Translations under genes and position numbers: made by a program | The notes under the pieces: generated by a model | Database searches by the model: none | Told to the model about the DNA's origin: nothing | What the model saw: only the letters and a program-made list of their open reading frames with translations | Source of the DNA: Tetracentron sinense | Taxonomy: Eukaryota; Streptophyta; Magnoliopsida; Trochodendrales; Trochodendraceae | Length of the DNA stretch: 64,000 nucleotides | Direction: 5' to 3' | Assembly: GCA_015143295.1 (NCBI GenBank) | Contig: JABCRI010001478.1 | Span: 186,001-250,000, forward strand | In this document: piece by piece, positions 1 to 12,060 of the stretch | Position numbering within the stretch: the first letter of the stretch is position 1 | Layout: each line of letters opens with the position of its first letter

Positions 1-1350
1 CCAACAAACCCAAAACACATACAAATAAGATAGACATCTAGATAAAAACTTTGACAACAAATCTCACAAGGATTTTAAATCACTCAGAATAATGCACTCA
101 GAGATTTATGGGTCTTCTCTCAATCATATGGAAAATAGAATGCAAGAGCCAAAACAAATAATAATAAGATCACAAGGAAAGAATGTCAACCATTGGGAAC
201 TCCTCCATTCATACAACAAACCCACCTAAGATCAAAAGGTCAGCAACAAGGGTTGTAATGGGGCTAAATGGTAGGGTTTATAAGAAAGAATGAATAAGGA
301 TAATCAACAAAACCAGGTATATGCTAAGAATATTCGATATATCTTCAATGTGAAACAACTATTCCAAACATCCATAAATTCCTTTTTCTTTTCCAATTCA
401 GAACTTCCTTTATTTTTCTCTTTTTCTGATTTTTCCCAATGTAGAACAAAACTTGTACTTCTACTTTTCAACACACTTTTTTTTTTGGTAGCATTATCCC
501 AACTGAATTTTCCATAACATGAATTTACAGTCATTTTTGAATTTCCAATATAGCACTTGAATTTCCAATACCACAAAACTATCATCCCTAGCATAAACTT
601 TGGTTTAAAAGGTAATGGAATGTATAAAATAGGCTCAACTCCAATGTGGAGTGGGTAAGGTCATGTGATTTTCTCAAGAAATGCTTCTTTTAGGCTCAAG
701 GTGGGTCTTATTGTTAATGATCGATAAGGGTTGGCTTGAAAGGCTCAAACTTTCTACACTAACCTTTATCATTTCTTAGGCAATTCAACCAGAACCCATG
801 TAATGACATTTCCAATGGATAACCAAGTTAAGAAAATAATGAGATCCAACAAGGGAATAATACCGCATGAATAAAAACACCAGAATAATAATAATAATCG
901 CTCCTAAAGACGAGAAGGGCTCAAAAACACACAGGTGTTACAGGTCTTAGCTGAAATCTGAGATGTCTTCTTAAAGTATGCGTTTAACAACCAACATCAA
1001 CTATGGCTTCGTGCACAATAAAAATTTGAGATTTGCTTATAACAGATGACAAGAATAGTCCAGATGACTCAATTAAAATACCCTATTTTCATGCTCAACT
1101 ACAAAGCCACAATTCATGCAAAAAGATATGACAAAGATATTTGATTAAGATTTGACTATAACCCCCCCAACCTAAATTAGACATTGTCCTCAATGTTCCA
1201 TAAATGAAATAAAAGATAAGTAAAAGGAACACATAGAAGGGTTAGCACCTGAGAATACGAGTGAACTTCCAATAATGGGAACCTGAAAGGTTAGCTCAAA
1301 AAGAAAAACTAATATACAAAGATGCGGAGACTCACAAAGGTAAATCAATC
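1..1350 (-). other. Athila 3' non-coding region
   Basis: No coding sequence is supported here. At about 1160-1205 the minus strand reads a block with GAGGACAATGT followed by a TTTAGGTTGGGGG purine run, which is conserved downstream of pol in Athila/Tat elements. The rest, to the left window edge, is AT-rich and unrecognised. It probably leads to a 3' LTR beyond base 1. Confidence 0.5.
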
Positions 1351-1359
1351 CCAATAAAC

Positions 1360-1547
1360 GGGATCCGCAAGAGTGGTAGTTTCTTCTTTAGGCAGAAACC
1401 TCTCGAGAGCGGGCTTGAGTCTATAACCATTGACTTTAAAAATTCTGCCATCTCAAGGGTCTTCTACCTCAACAACCCCGTGATCAAATACTCTTTTAAC
1501 CACGACGAGGTCATACCATCTAGACCTTAGTTTTCCCGGATGCTTAT
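1360..1547 (-). pseudogene. Athila pol C-terminal tail, displaced part
   Basis: The minus strand translates to the end of the integrase/pol tail (KLRSRWYDL, then VVKRVFDHG and VEVEDPE blocks), which in Athila directly follows the SRL(H) block found at 3928-3960. The two halves are separated only by the solo LTR at 1548-3922 and its duplicated CTTAT. This places the end of Athila pol near 1360. It is a fragment of a decayed gene. Confidence 0.7.
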
Positions 1548-2269
1548 TGTCGCGCCCCAAAATACACCCTAGGAGTTAAGGGATACTTTAGGTGTGACTA
1601 TACGTACCTGTCAAACCATCCTAAAGTAAATATGGCTAACACAATACAATAAAGATAATAATCAGAGCGTGGAAGCTAAACATAGATACAGAAGCGTAGA
1701 AAAAATTTTCTTTTCTTCTAAAGTTCCAAAATAGCATTCCAAGTGAAACATATACAATATATGCCAAATTCTAAGGTGGACAGACCCACCTATCAAAATG
1801 TCAAAATACACCAAAGGACCCTCTCGAACTCTCCCCTCAATAGTAGTTGAGGTACGGCCACACGTCGAGGTCTCGGTCCGCCTGAGACTGTAGTGGAATA
1901 GACGGCTCTCTCTCCTCTATGTACTCTTCCTCGAACCAAGGCTCCGGGTCGAGAGCTCCCTCAGTACCTGCCGACATGAAAGTACGGCTGAGCAAGGAAT
2001 ACTCAGCGAGTGCAAGCTACTAGCTATCCATAACAATTAATAAAACACAACAACAGTAATACAATACAGAGCAGTAATAGGAACATCACAAAAGAAACAA
2101 TATTAAACATGGTATGATACAATCATCTCGACGTGCGTGCATGAATGCGAAAACTCCGATAAAAATCATGTTTGAAAATCCGTTTCATGTCTCGGTATGG
2201 CTTGAGGAAATCATGTATGCGTGCATGCATAAATGCCATGTCATCATCTTATAAACTTGCATCTTGTAA

Positions 2270-2485
2270 CTTGTGAGCCAGAGGCTGGTACCCAAATGTC
2301 CCTGGGCTACCAACCTCCTTGACAATACATGAATTTTAGTTACTTGTTTAGTTTTCTTGTGAGTCAGAGGCTAGTACCCGAATGTCCCTGGGCTACCAAC
2401 CTCCTTGACATGTAGTGTTTTGGGTTTTCTTGTGAGCCAGAGGCTAGTACCCGAATGTCCTTGGGCTACCAACCTCCTTGACATG
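2270..2485 (+). repeat. Three spaced copies of a ~57-bp repeat in the solo LTR
   Basis: Each copy starts CTTGTGAG(C/T)CAGAGGCT and ends CTACCAACCTCCTTGACA. They begin near 2270, 2355 and 2429 and are separated by diverged AT-rich spacers of 20-30 bp. The core holds the imperfect hairpin GAGGCT(G/A)GTACCC...GGGCTACC. They lie in the U5-proximal half of the LTR. Spacing and unit conservation do not fit a CRISPR array. Confidence 0.8.
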
Positions 2486-3474
2486 CAATATTTTCTTGTT
2501 GATTATTATATGCATATGCTCTTGAAATCTCGGTTCATGCATACATGCGTGCTCGTGTTCATGGCAATGGTGAGAATCGTGAGAAAGAGGATTACAAGAG
2601 AGATATGACATCCCAATTCAATTCATAGTATATGCGTATAAGAATTTGAGTAATCTACATGGCATTGGATCAATTCATCATTCAAGAATGCATGTATAAG
2701 GCCTACTTCCATTTCTTCATTCAAGTCATTTATTCATAGTTTAGGCATTTTGTCAAACACATAACATGCAATGTTCCATAATAGTTCATCTTCTTCTTCT
2801 TAGTGCATATTTTCCATCCAACCATCAAGGTAAGTTCATTATTGGTAAAATGCCCATCCTCCCTTTTTCCATTTCACACACCACACATATCACACATCAC
2901 ACATTCGGCATCCCATCGCCTAAATCAACATCCCATCCACACATCCACATCTTTTCCTTATCTTGTTTATATTTATTAGCGATGATACATTTCACAAGGA
3001 AGAAAACATAATGGCAAAAATCATATTTCACATAGAAAACCAAGATTATTGTTAGGGGAAGTTAGTAGGGTGTACTAACCTTGAATCAAGACTTGATCTT
3101 GGTTGTAAACCTTGGTTGGAGCTCCAACTTGCAAGAAGAAGGACTCTTGCTTGAAGAAGGCTTGAGTGGGAAGGAAACCCCCTTGAAAATACCTTGAAAA
3201 GTGCTGCCCTGGCTTGGAGAAATGAGCTCCATGAGTGCTTAAGCCTTGACCTTGAAGAAAACGAACTTGAGATGATATAGGGTCTTCAACCCTTTGATTT
3301 CTTCTCAAAAACAAACCCTAGGTTAGGAAATCTCCTTCTCCTCTCTCTCTATCTCCCAAATACTCTTAAGTGTAGTGAATGGGGTCCTCAGGGTTCGGGC
3401 AAGCCTTAAGAGGAAAGGGTTTAACCCCCAAAAGACGAAAAAGCCCTTACTGAAATTTCTGTAAAAACGTGAAG

Positions 3475-3662
3475 ACCGAGCGATCGGTGGTTATGATCGA
3501 TCGGTTACCTACCAAGCGCTCGGTGTTTTGATCGAGCGACCGGTCAAAAACACGCTCTCTGGAAAATTTCTCCATACAAAATTTTCAACCAGTCGATAGC
3601 CTCCGATCGATCGGTTGTGGACCGATCGATCGCTCAATGGACCGAGCAATCGGTGGTCTGCA
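3475..3662. repeat. Cluster of CGATCG/GAGCGATCGGT palindromes in LTR U3
   Basis: At least eight variants of CCGATCGATCGG or CCGAGCGATCGG occur within about 190 bp. The block lies 260-450 bp inside the high-coordinate end of the solo LTR, which is the start of U3 for a minus-strand element. Function is unknown; clustered protein-binding sites are one possibility. Confidence 0.7.
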
Positions 3663-3927
3663 GGTTTTTGACCCTGAGTCCATTTTTCACCCATTCCTAC
3701 TATTTGGACTTGTCCTACTTCTACTCTAACCTCTTCTAAATTTGACTAGGACACTTTCGAGGCTTATAGACATTTTAAAATAATTTATTTAATTAATAAT
3801 AGCATTCTTAGCAAAATTCCTCAAAGCTTCAAATTCTCATTTCATGAATTCTTTTGAGATTACATATGTCTCATGCCTTGACACACATCCCAAGGCATAA
3901 ACAAAAGTTCCGGGGTTCTACACTTAT

Positions 3928-4860
3928 GGAGTCTAGAATTTACAAGTACACTTTTTGATTCGGTTCAAAAGATTTTCTTAAAATTCTTTTATCATGAAAA
4001 ACTTTCATCTTGTGTTTGTAGATTCTAGAGCTCTCATAAGAGTCATTTTTAAGATCCTCCAATTAAGTTAATTGAAATTTTCATAACTTTCCTGCCTCAC
4101 CCAATTCAAAATTGAAGGTTTTAATAACCCAAAAAGCTTTATGTTCAAGCTTCACAGGCAAGTGGTAGGGCTTCCCAAAAACAAGCCTATAGGGGAACAT
4201 ACCAAGGGGAGATTTATAAGTAGTGCGATATGCCCAAAGCGTGTTGGTTAGTCGTAAAGACCAATCCTTGCGGTCAGGATTAACCATCTTTTCAAGAATT
4301 TGTTTTATCTCCCTATTGGCAAGTTCCACTTGGCTACTTGTCTAGGGATGGTAAGAGGTGGAAACTTTATAAAAAATTCCATAATTTTTCATTAAGGTCT
4401 CAAAAGGTCTATTACAAAAGTGGGTGCCTTGATCACTAATGATGGCACGTGGCATCCTGAATTTGGACAAAATATGTTCTTTTAAGAATTTAATAACAAT
4501 CCTATTATCATTCGATTTGCATGCCACGGCCTCAACCCACTTGGACACATAATCCACACTAACCAAAATATACAGGTAACCAAAAGATAGGGGAAAAGGG
4601 TCCATAAAGTCAATACCCCAGCAATCAAAAATTTTAATTACTAGAATGGGGTTTAGGGGCATCATATTTCGGCGAGAAATCGCTCCCAATTTTTGGCATC
4701 TATCACAAGAACGACATAATTTATCAGTGTCTTTAAAGAGGGTGGGCCAATAAAATCCACATTGCAGAATTTTTGCAACAATCTTCTTCATAGAAAAATG
4801 CCTACCATATGCCTCAAAATGACAAAATTTTAAAACACTCATAAATTCGTCATTAGGAAC
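3928..4860 (-). pseudogene. Athila integrase and C-terminal region (decayed)
   Basis: Two adjoining minus-strand frames (4342-4842 and 4081-4329) carry the gypsy integrase. The HHCC zinc finger shows as CRSCDRCQKLG near 4700. The catalytic core shows WGIDFMDPFP, VDYVSKWVEA and IISDQGTHFCN, and the second frame contains the conserved [12 protein letters not shown] glutamate region. This enzyme would insert element cDNA into the host genome. A stop near 4335 breaks the core just before the third catalytic residue. The pol tail then runs down to 3928, where the solo LTR interrupts it. Confidence 0.85.
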
Positions 4861-5181
4861 ACGTCCTCATAATTTGGTCAGGGCAATATTTGAACAAATA
4901 GGGACCTTTCTAATAAAAATTACGTACCTCAACCAAGAAATTGTGTTTATCCTAGGTGTTCCAATTCCATGGGATCTCTCCTGCAGCAAGATAATTAACA
5001 ATATTAGCATACCATGGCAGGTCAGAGATATAAAATAAATGTTCATCTAGAAAGTCATCATGAATAGGCATTATTTCCTTATTATTTTCACAAATAAGTC
5101 TTGATAGGTGATCAACCACACTACATTCTCCACACCCTTTTTATCCTTAATTGTGATATCAAACTCCTACAATAATAAAAT

Positions 5182-5664
5182 TCACCTAATGAGTTGTGCT
5201 TTAGCATCCTTCTTTGTGAGCAGGTACTTAAGCGCCGTGTGGTCCGTAAAGATACAAGTAGCTGAACCAATCAAATAGGCACGAAATTTATCTAAAGCAA
5301 ATACTTCAGCTAGCAACTCTTTTTCATTTGTTGTATAATTCATTTGAGTACTGTTAAGGGTTCTACTAGCATAGTAGATCACACATGGTTTCTTATCTCT
5401 CCGTTGTCCTAAAACTGCTCCCACAACATAATCACTAGTGTCACACATAATTTCAAAGGGAAGGTTCCAATCTGGTGGTTGCATGATGGGAGCGGACGTA
5501 ATTTTTTCAATTAGCTTTATAAAGGCTTCTTGACATGCTTTAGTCCAATCAAAGAGGGCATCTTTGAGAAGGAGACTACATAGAGGTCTAGAAATAAGAT
5601 TGAAGTCTTGTATAAATCTCCTGTAAAAACCAGCATGACCAAGAAAAGATCTCACATCTTTCAC
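5182..5664 (-). pseudogene. Athila RNase H domain
   Basis: The open minus-strand frame of 160 residues begins with the reverse transcriptase connection motif (SFLGHAGFYRRFI, LLKD, F.W...CQEAF). It continues into RNase H with the DTSDYVVGAVLGQ block, the YYASRTLN block, ELLAEVFALDKFRAYLIGS and FTDHTALKYLL. These are typical of Ty3/gypsy RNase H, which removes the RNA strand during reverse transcription. The frame is open here but is separated from the RT core and integrase by stops. Confidence 0.85.
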
Positions 5665-5679
5665 GGTCTTGGGGTGAGT

Positions 5680-6640
5680 AAATTCTGTATTAATTCAATT
5701 TTTGATTTGTCTACTCTATCTCCTTAGAAGAGACAATGTGGCCTAGAATAATTCCAGAAGATACCATGAAATGACACTTCTCCTAATTAAGCACATGGTT
5801 CTTTTCTTTACACTTAATCAATAACCTTTTTAAATTAAGCAGACAAGCATCAAAAGAATCTCTAAAGATTGTTAGGTCATCCATGAAAACTTCCGTACAA
5901 TCTTCTATCATATCACTAAACATGCTCATCATGCATCTTTAAAAAGTGGCTGGGGCATTGCATAGTCCAAATGGCATCCTTCAAAATGCATAAGTGCCAA
6001 AATGACAAGTAAAAGTGGTCTTATCCTGGTCCTCTAAGGCAATTTCAATTTGATAATAACCAAAATAACCATCTAAAAAGCAATAAAAGGAATGCCTAGC
6101 CACCCTTTTCAATATTTGGTCAATGAAGGGTAAAGGAAAGTGATCTTTTCGAGATGCGGCATTTAATTTTCTATAGTCAATGCACATTCGCCACCCTGTC
6201 ACTAATTTAGTGGGGACTAGCTTTCTAAGCTCATTCTACACAACAGTGACTCCTGACGTTTTAGGTAGTTTGACTAACCCATTTACTATCGGCAATTGGG
6301 TAAATAATACCCGCATCCAATAAATTTAAAACTTTAGATTTTACAACTTCTTTCATAGTTAGGTTTAGTCTGCGCTGAGGGTCTCTAGAAGCCTTAGCCT
6401 CTTCTTCAAGATTTATCTTGTGGGTGCACACTAAAGGGCTTATTCTCTTAATATCTGCTATAGTCCACCCAATAGCAGATTTATGGTCATTTAAAATTTT
6501 CAGCAATTTACCTTTCTGAAGTTGAGATAATATAGAAGAAATTATAACAAGAAAGGTATCACCTGGGCCTAAAAAGGCATGTTTCAAACTATTTGGCAGT
6601 TTTTTAAGCTCTAGATTTGGCACTTCAACACTAGAGGGTA
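5680..6640 (-). pseudogene. Athila reverse transcriptase (decayed)
   Basis: The 5981-6202 frame carries WRMCIDYRKLNAASRKDHFPLPFIDQ, then the DGYFGYYQI block, matching RT motifs of gypsy elements. The upstream frame (6261-6623) has the RT N-terminal lead: the DIKRISPLVCTHKI block and then VLNLLDAGIIYPIADSKWVS. The catalytic YxDD region around 5870-5900 is readable as a related block (DDLTIF-like) but is out of frame with its neighbours. Frameshifts near 6240 and 5975 and stops between 5680 and 5980 disable the enzyme. Confidence 0.8.
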
Positions 6641-6879
6641 GGGACTTTGGCTTTTCCTTAGGTTGCTCCTCAAATCGTGGTTGCCAACCTTTTGTTCCTT
6701 GAACCTGTGCATTAAATAAAGCACAAATTTCAGCAAGCTCCTTTTTATCAAAAGAATTAATATCAATTTGAGAATTAGCAAGAAGAATTTCAAGAGAGTT
6801 AGACGAATTTGGTGATTCAAATTCTTATTGCACAACTACTTCGATCCAATTTGTAGTTTCACACTCATCATGTCCTGGT

Positions 6880-7310
6880 AATTGTTTGCCTATATTGAAA
6901 ATATTAACCTCTAGGGTCATATTTCCAAAAGATTAATTTCATTAGCTCATTCCTGCAATTAATTAAAGCATTAGATGTAGCAAGGAAATGTCTAACAAGA
7001 ATAATTGAGATTTTAGAGTCATTCACCACAGATTGTGTGTCCAAGATAAGAAAATCAACATGATAATAAAATTTATCTATCTGGACTAAAACATTTTCCA
7101 CTACCCCCTTGGTTTCCTTACAGATCAGTCAGCCAATTGTAACACCACAGTAGTGGATTGTATTTCTCCTAGGCCAAGCTGTAAATAAACTGAGTAGGGC
7201 ATTAAGTTAACACTTGTCCCAATATCAAGCAAAGCTTGTTCAAAATCATGGTCCCCGATAATACAAGAAATTGTAGGGCACCCAGGGTCTTTATATTGGA
7301 GAGGAATCCT
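6880..7310 (-). pseudogene. Athila aspartic protease region
   Basis: The minus strand around 7170-7300 reads CIIGDHDFEQALLDIGTSVNLMPYS. This is the Athila retroviral-type protease start, with an active site LLDIGTS in place of the usual D(L/T)GAS. It is followed by LGLGEIQSTTVVLQLAD, and a second frame (6904-7101) continues ENVLVQIDKF then VDFLILDT. Stops lie between the blocks. The enzyme would have processed the Gag-Pol polyprotein. Confidence 0.8.
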
Positions 7311-7669
7311 ATGTTGAATTAGAGCACTTACCTATTATGTGAGAAATACAGTTTTCTTCACATGATGCTTTCTTTTGATGGTGCATGAATCTTTTAAAAT
7401 CTTGGCATAAGTGGACACTTGTTTGATAACATGCAGAAGTGAGAGATTTATTTTCACTTGCCTAAGATTTTCTAAGATTTCAGTATTACAATATGATTTT
7501 CTTGATGATTTTAAGGCTTGAGGAAATGGTATGGAGATAGGACTTCGAACTACCTCACTAGCCCTATGACAATTATCTTCCTACAACCTCGGGCTCCACC
7601 ACTCTTGAAATAGTCTTAGATTGACTAGATTTACTTCCTGCCTCCTTTAAGTCTTCTTACTGGAGAGAA

Positions 7670-9448
7670 AGATGAACCTCGCCTCTAAGCTCCTGAGAAT
7701 CTGGCAGTATAGTGTCTGCCGTCTTTCGACCACCAAGATGACGCTTCATCAAAGACTACATCCCGAGAGACTTATCCTTTCCCAACGCCCCCCTAAATCC
7801 CCCCCTTCTTTTGGGCATCGTGCCCATGCAAGATTATCCACTTTTGTCTATAGCATTTCAGGCACATTAACATCATTATTACTCGTGTCATTGGTTTCAT
7901 CCTCTGGTTCTTGGGTAGAGTTAGAGATGTCTTTTGCTTTTCCACTATGAGTAGTAATGACATTAATATGCTCAAATTTTTTTTTCTCGAGGGTAGAGAC
8001 TTGTATTATGTGTTGACCTTGAGGGTTTTATTGAGTTTGGGAAGGAAATCTCAATTTCTCATTAAAACTCAAAGAATTTGTCAATTTAGATACATGAATT
8101 TTAACTTCCTTAAATTTCTCAGTCATTTGAGTGAACAATGCTTCAAATTTTTGATTTGTTTTACTTTGAACATTTATGAAAGCATGCAATGTCTCCTCAA
8201 GAGAACTCCTAGATGGTAATGATGTATTAGGTGAAGAAAATTGAGGTGTAGTGAAATTTCTAGGGGGCATCTGTTGTTGAGGGGGTTAAGAATTATTACT
8301 CCAGCTAAAGTTAGGATGATTTTTCCAAGCTGGGTTATAAGTCTTAGAGTAAGGCGAATAGGGCTTCCTGTAATTGCCCATAGCATACAATGCTCCTCAT
8401 ACACCCCCCTCATCTCCTAGAGTCTTGGACACTCTTTGGTAGGATGCTCAGCCTCATGGCAAACCTCACAAATCCATCTGGTCTCTCCCTGATAAACAGG
8501 GGTAGTTGCCATTTTTTCTTTCACATGTAGAGCCTCAATTTCCTTAGTTAAGCTCTCCAATCTAGCCTTTAGATTATCATCTTCTCTCAGGTGAAAAATC
8601 CCTCCACTAGAAGGAGTGGAGTTGGGTCTCGGCCTATTAGTGCTTTCAGTAGCACTAGATCCTGTCCAAATATGGGCTTTTTCAGCCAACTCACTTAGGT
8701 AGTCCATGGCCTCATCGGGGTCTTTTTGAAAGAATTCCTCATTGCACATTATCTCAATAAATTGGCTTTCCCTAGGGGTAAGTCCTTCATAGAAGTAACT
8801 CACTAGGCGCCAGCTTTCATACCCATGATGTGGGCACAAACTCAGAAGATCCTTGTATCTTTCCCAAGCCTGATACAAAGTTTCACTCTCTTTTTGAGTG
8901 AAGGTAGAAATTTGCCTCTTCAAAGCATTCGTCTTATGATTAAGGAAATATTTATGGAAGAATGCTTGAGTCATCTCCGCCCATGACCCAATCGACCTAG
9001 GCCTCAAAGAATACAGCCAGCTCTTTACTCTATCCTTCAGAGAGAATGTAAAAAATTTGAGTCTGGCAGCATCTATGGTGCCTATTTGATTGTGAAACGT
9101 GGCTACCACCTCTTTAAATTCTCTAATGTGCACATATGAGTTTTCATTATCTAAACCATGAAAAGTGGGGAGGAATTGAATCATCCCTGGTTTAAAATCA
9201 AAATTTTGCACATTAGGAGGAAATATAATGCAAGAAGGTGTGGTAGCCCATGTAGGGTGTAAATGCTCATGAAGAGTTTTAACTTGATGATCCTTGTGTT
9301 CACTCATTGCACTTAAAGTATGTGTAGAGTCAAGTGAAATAGAATCAAATTCCGGGGGTGTATCAAATAAATTTGCAAAGAGAGTTTCAGATTCTTCCAG
9401 TCTATTCACAAATCTACCTAATTCATTTCGGTATCGATGCATGCACAA
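7670..9448 (-). pseudogene. Athila gag (decayed)
   Basis: The longest open frame (8417-9448, 343 residues) holds the Retrotrans_gag domain: FTFSLKDRVKSWLYSL, the AFFHKYF block, YQAWERYKDLLSLCPHHG, FYEGL and DPDEAMDYLSELAEKA. A CEVCHEAEHPTKECPRL zinc-knuckle-like motif ends the frame. A further Gag segment (8028-8270; RSSLEETLHAFINVQSK, Athila-typical) lies in another frame. Gag forms the virus-like particle core. The start chosen is the first ATG of the long frame at 9448. Frame changes near 8415 and 8270 and stops down to 7670 break the protein. Confidence 0.85.
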
Positions 9449-9590
9449 AGCAAAATAAGAGAATCAACTAAACTAATAAATCAAAAAATTAAGGAGAAAT
9501 GAATGAGATTACCGCTTCGACGAGTCAATTTAGCAAACCTCCTTCGGAATTAAAAAAAAAAGAATAAATGCTCCTTAGCTTTTGCCTTGC

Positions 9591-9608
9591 TCCCCGGCAA
9601 CGACACCA
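9591..9608 (-). promoter_or_regulatory. Athila primer-binding site (tRNA-Asp type)
   Basis: The minus strand reads TGGTGTCGTTGCCGGGGA, which matches the 3' end of plant tRNA-Asp with one or two changes. It lies 5 bp inside the LTR and primes minus-strand cDNA synthesis. Confidence 0.85.
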
Positions 9609-9613
9609 AAATT

Positions 9614-10806
9614 TGATGTCGTTCAAAGATACGCGGTACTTTGTAGTATAGTAAAAAGGGTTGTCGAACTACAGAGAGCAGTGAAGATAAGGAACAATAA
9701 TGGAGAAGGGGTTTGTAGGATCTTTGGTAGAGAATGTTTAACTAATTTGAGGAAAATATCAGTGAGAGAAAGCGCCAAGGCATTAGGTTTCCTCCCCTTA
9801 ATGGTGTAATGTCAATTTGATTGTCCAAGGTATAACTCAATTGAGGGTTTCACATCTCAAACCCTCAATCGGAAGGTTTTAGAAATTCAGATTATAATAA
9901 AAAGTTAAAATAGATTTCTAGTCAATTATTCAAAACGAGTTTTAACCCAAACCCGCACTTTATCGGAAAAACTCGAGGACGACGATATACCCGAAGGTAA
10001 TACCGCAGTAAAGAATAATATCCGCTAAGATGACGATTCTTCGTTTGAGAAATCAAGGACTAGTCCTCAACTAAGAGAAAAGCCTGACTGAACTCGTGAA
10101 AATATTTAAATCCTAGAGATTCAATTGAAAGAGAGATCAAACAAAAAGAACAACCAACATAAAAATCATAGATGTTGAAAACACTAATTGGATTAACTCA
10201 AACTAACATTACCTCATCAAGAAAATTCCATCATAGCCAGGGCTAAGGTTTTAGCAATCCATGCAGAGAGAAAAACTTAAACAATAGGAGAAGATAGATG
10301 ATTCCAGTGTCAAAGATTCAGAGGGATTCTTTAATAACACCTCTCTATGAGTTTAAATAACTAAAAGAGAAGAAGAAGAATGAAACTAAGTAAAATTGAA
10401 ACTTCTAAATACAAAATCTCGCTCAAAATAGTTAATTCGCGGCCAAAAACGCAAGTCTCGCAACCACCGATCGATCGGGCAAGGGCACTGATCAATTGGG
10501 CCTTTAATCACAAATATTTCGGAAAAATCACATTCCTTCGATCAATCGCCGGGGATCGCCGATCGATTGCCCGAATCACCGTTTCGCCAATTTTGCTTTT
10601 TTTTCATCTTTTTGATTATTTTCCTTTCGTTGATTTCTATGAGACTTCTTTACTCGAATTCCCTACATAAAATATCATAAAAAATGATTAGAATTTTCAA
10701 TCAATAAATGAGAAACAAGTTTAGAATATAGGCTTTGAATCAATGATTCAGACTAAGAAAGGGTTACAAAATAACTGGTTTTGAGAGTACTTTTGCACAC
10801 TCATCA
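9614..10806 (-). repeat. Athila 5' LTR
   Basis: On the plus strand it starts TGATGTCG and ends ACTCATCA, giving inverted TGATG/CATCA termini. It is 1193 bp and abuts the primer-binding site. On the minus strand this is the promoter-bearing LTR. It carries its own cluster of CGATCGATCG-like motifs at about 10460-10575, 230-350 bp from the U3 end. The partner LTR is outside the window. Confidence 0.8.
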
Positions 10807-12060
10807 GATCTCATTTATAACAAAAATTTGATGGTTTTTATAATACCATTTCTTTTGTCTTTGAGTTTGGGTAGAATACCGTTGGAGCAGAAAATGAATT
10901 ATTTATTCCTTTTATTTCTACAAAAAGGTTGTGTTACCAAGGTATAAATTTTGCTTATGCTGAAATTAATCATTTTTATCCCTTTGGGGTGCAATTCCAA
11001 CAATTTACCTTTCAATAATTTGATATTCACCGATAGAAAGATAAAATTTCATAGTTTCCTGTCCTCATATTTACATATTTTTTCTTCAAATTTCTATTGA
11101 ATATTTGAGCCTCTGAGCATGCTTTAAAGCCCTTTTGTATTTGCTCTTTGTAGTCGGGTTCTTTCGCTTTGTTAAATTTGACTCTATCCCATTTGTTGTT
11201 CTTAGTTTGGTTGTTTAGGATGACCCAAATTTGAGCTTCTCTACTTTCATTTGAGTTAAAATTATTCCTAATTCTATTTTCATAACTTGTGTGGTTGCTG
11301 TTTTTAACATCATTTTATAATTTTTTTGGGTAATAATATGTGCTAAATCTAGCCCGAAAAGGATTAGATAGCCCACTTTATTTTGTTGTCTCCTATCTAT
11401 TGTTGATACTTGGTTTTAACTTGGCAGGATGTTTGGATATTGTGACTTGACTTTAATACCTCTAATCTAAATGGTAGCAAGATGATGAAGTTGGAGGAAG
11501 ATCCAGATATTGTTGTGTAATTGGGGCTTATGTTTGATGTGTTCAAGAATACTCACTTCAAATAGCTGAATCAAATAGTTGACCCATAAATGTCTTTGTT
11601 CTGCTGATACGTGAGTCGTCATCGCACTTAGACAATAAAGTAGTTTAGTAAGAAAGTTTAACCGGTCTATACTTGGGTGCATTACTTTAGAATTGATTTA
11701 TATTTTTTTTGACAACTTTCAGTCTTCATCAAAACCCTCAAACATTCCATTAGGTAATGCAGATAAATCCGTTTGATAGAATTAAATTATACTCCTTATC
11801 CATAGATATAAAGTCCAATAGAAGAGTTTTTATTCATAGATATAAAGTCCTCATCTGGGAAACTAGGCAACAGTATGGTATATACTACATATAGACCATT
11901 TTGCTGTAGTGAGACCATTCATTTGATGGGCCCCACTTAGACGATGTTCTAGAGCAAAAGCCTACTTGGTCAGATATCCTATCAGTTTATATATCACATT
12001 ATCTATTACAAAACTTATACATGCATAAATAGATTTTCATCAAATTTTATAGATTTTTGT
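10807..12060. other. AT-rich intergenic DNA, nothing recognised
   Basis: No supported coding frame. The longest frames are short, AT-rich and without known motifs. The sequence may be old transposon debris. Confidence 0.5.

Larger units (their letters stand above)
1548..3922 (-). mobile_element. Solo LTR, Tekay/Del-type gypsy family
   Basis: The sequence begins TGTCGCGCCCC and ends GGGGTTCTACA on the plus strand. It is flanked by an exact 5-bp duplication CTTAT (1543-1547 and 3923-3927). The same ends (TGTCGCGACCC and TTCTACA) bound the LTRs of the gypsy element at 37350-50624, which fixes the family group and the minus orientation. At 2375 bp it has no internal domains, so it is a solo LTR left by recombination between two LTRs. 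It holds three copies of a 55-60 bp repeat at 2270-2485 and a cluster of CGATCG-type palindromes at 3475-3662. Confidence 0.9.
1..10806 (-). mobile_element. Athila-type Ty3/gypsy retrotransposon, left end outside window
   Basis: The right boundary is the 5' LTR (9614-10806), followed inward by a primer-binding site matching the 3' end of tRNA-Asp. Reading down the minus strand come gag, protease, reverse transcriptase, RNase H and integrase in the gypsy order. The gag (CPHHG, YEAWERYKDLL-like block) and the ACATTGAGGACAATGT-like block after pol are typical of the Athila/Tat lineage. Every domain carries stops or frameshifts, so the copy is dead. The 3' LTR is not in the window, so the target duplication cannot be checked; the 5 bp outside the right LTR is GATCT. 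A solo LTR at 1548-3922 interrupts the end of pol. No env-like reading frame was recognised. Confidence 0.85.

Noticed and set aside
2270..2485. Regular repeats that might suggest a CRISPR array
   Set aside because: Only three diverged units, spacers related to each other, inside a plant LTR with target duplication.
1360..4330. Possible env-like gene after Athila pol
   Set aside because: The space after pol is filled by the solo LTR and non-coding DNA; no transmembrane protein frame was seen.
8417..9448. Athila gag as a functional host gene
   Set aside because: Although open for 343 residues, it lies in element order next to the LTR and primer site, and the rest of Gag-Pol is broken.
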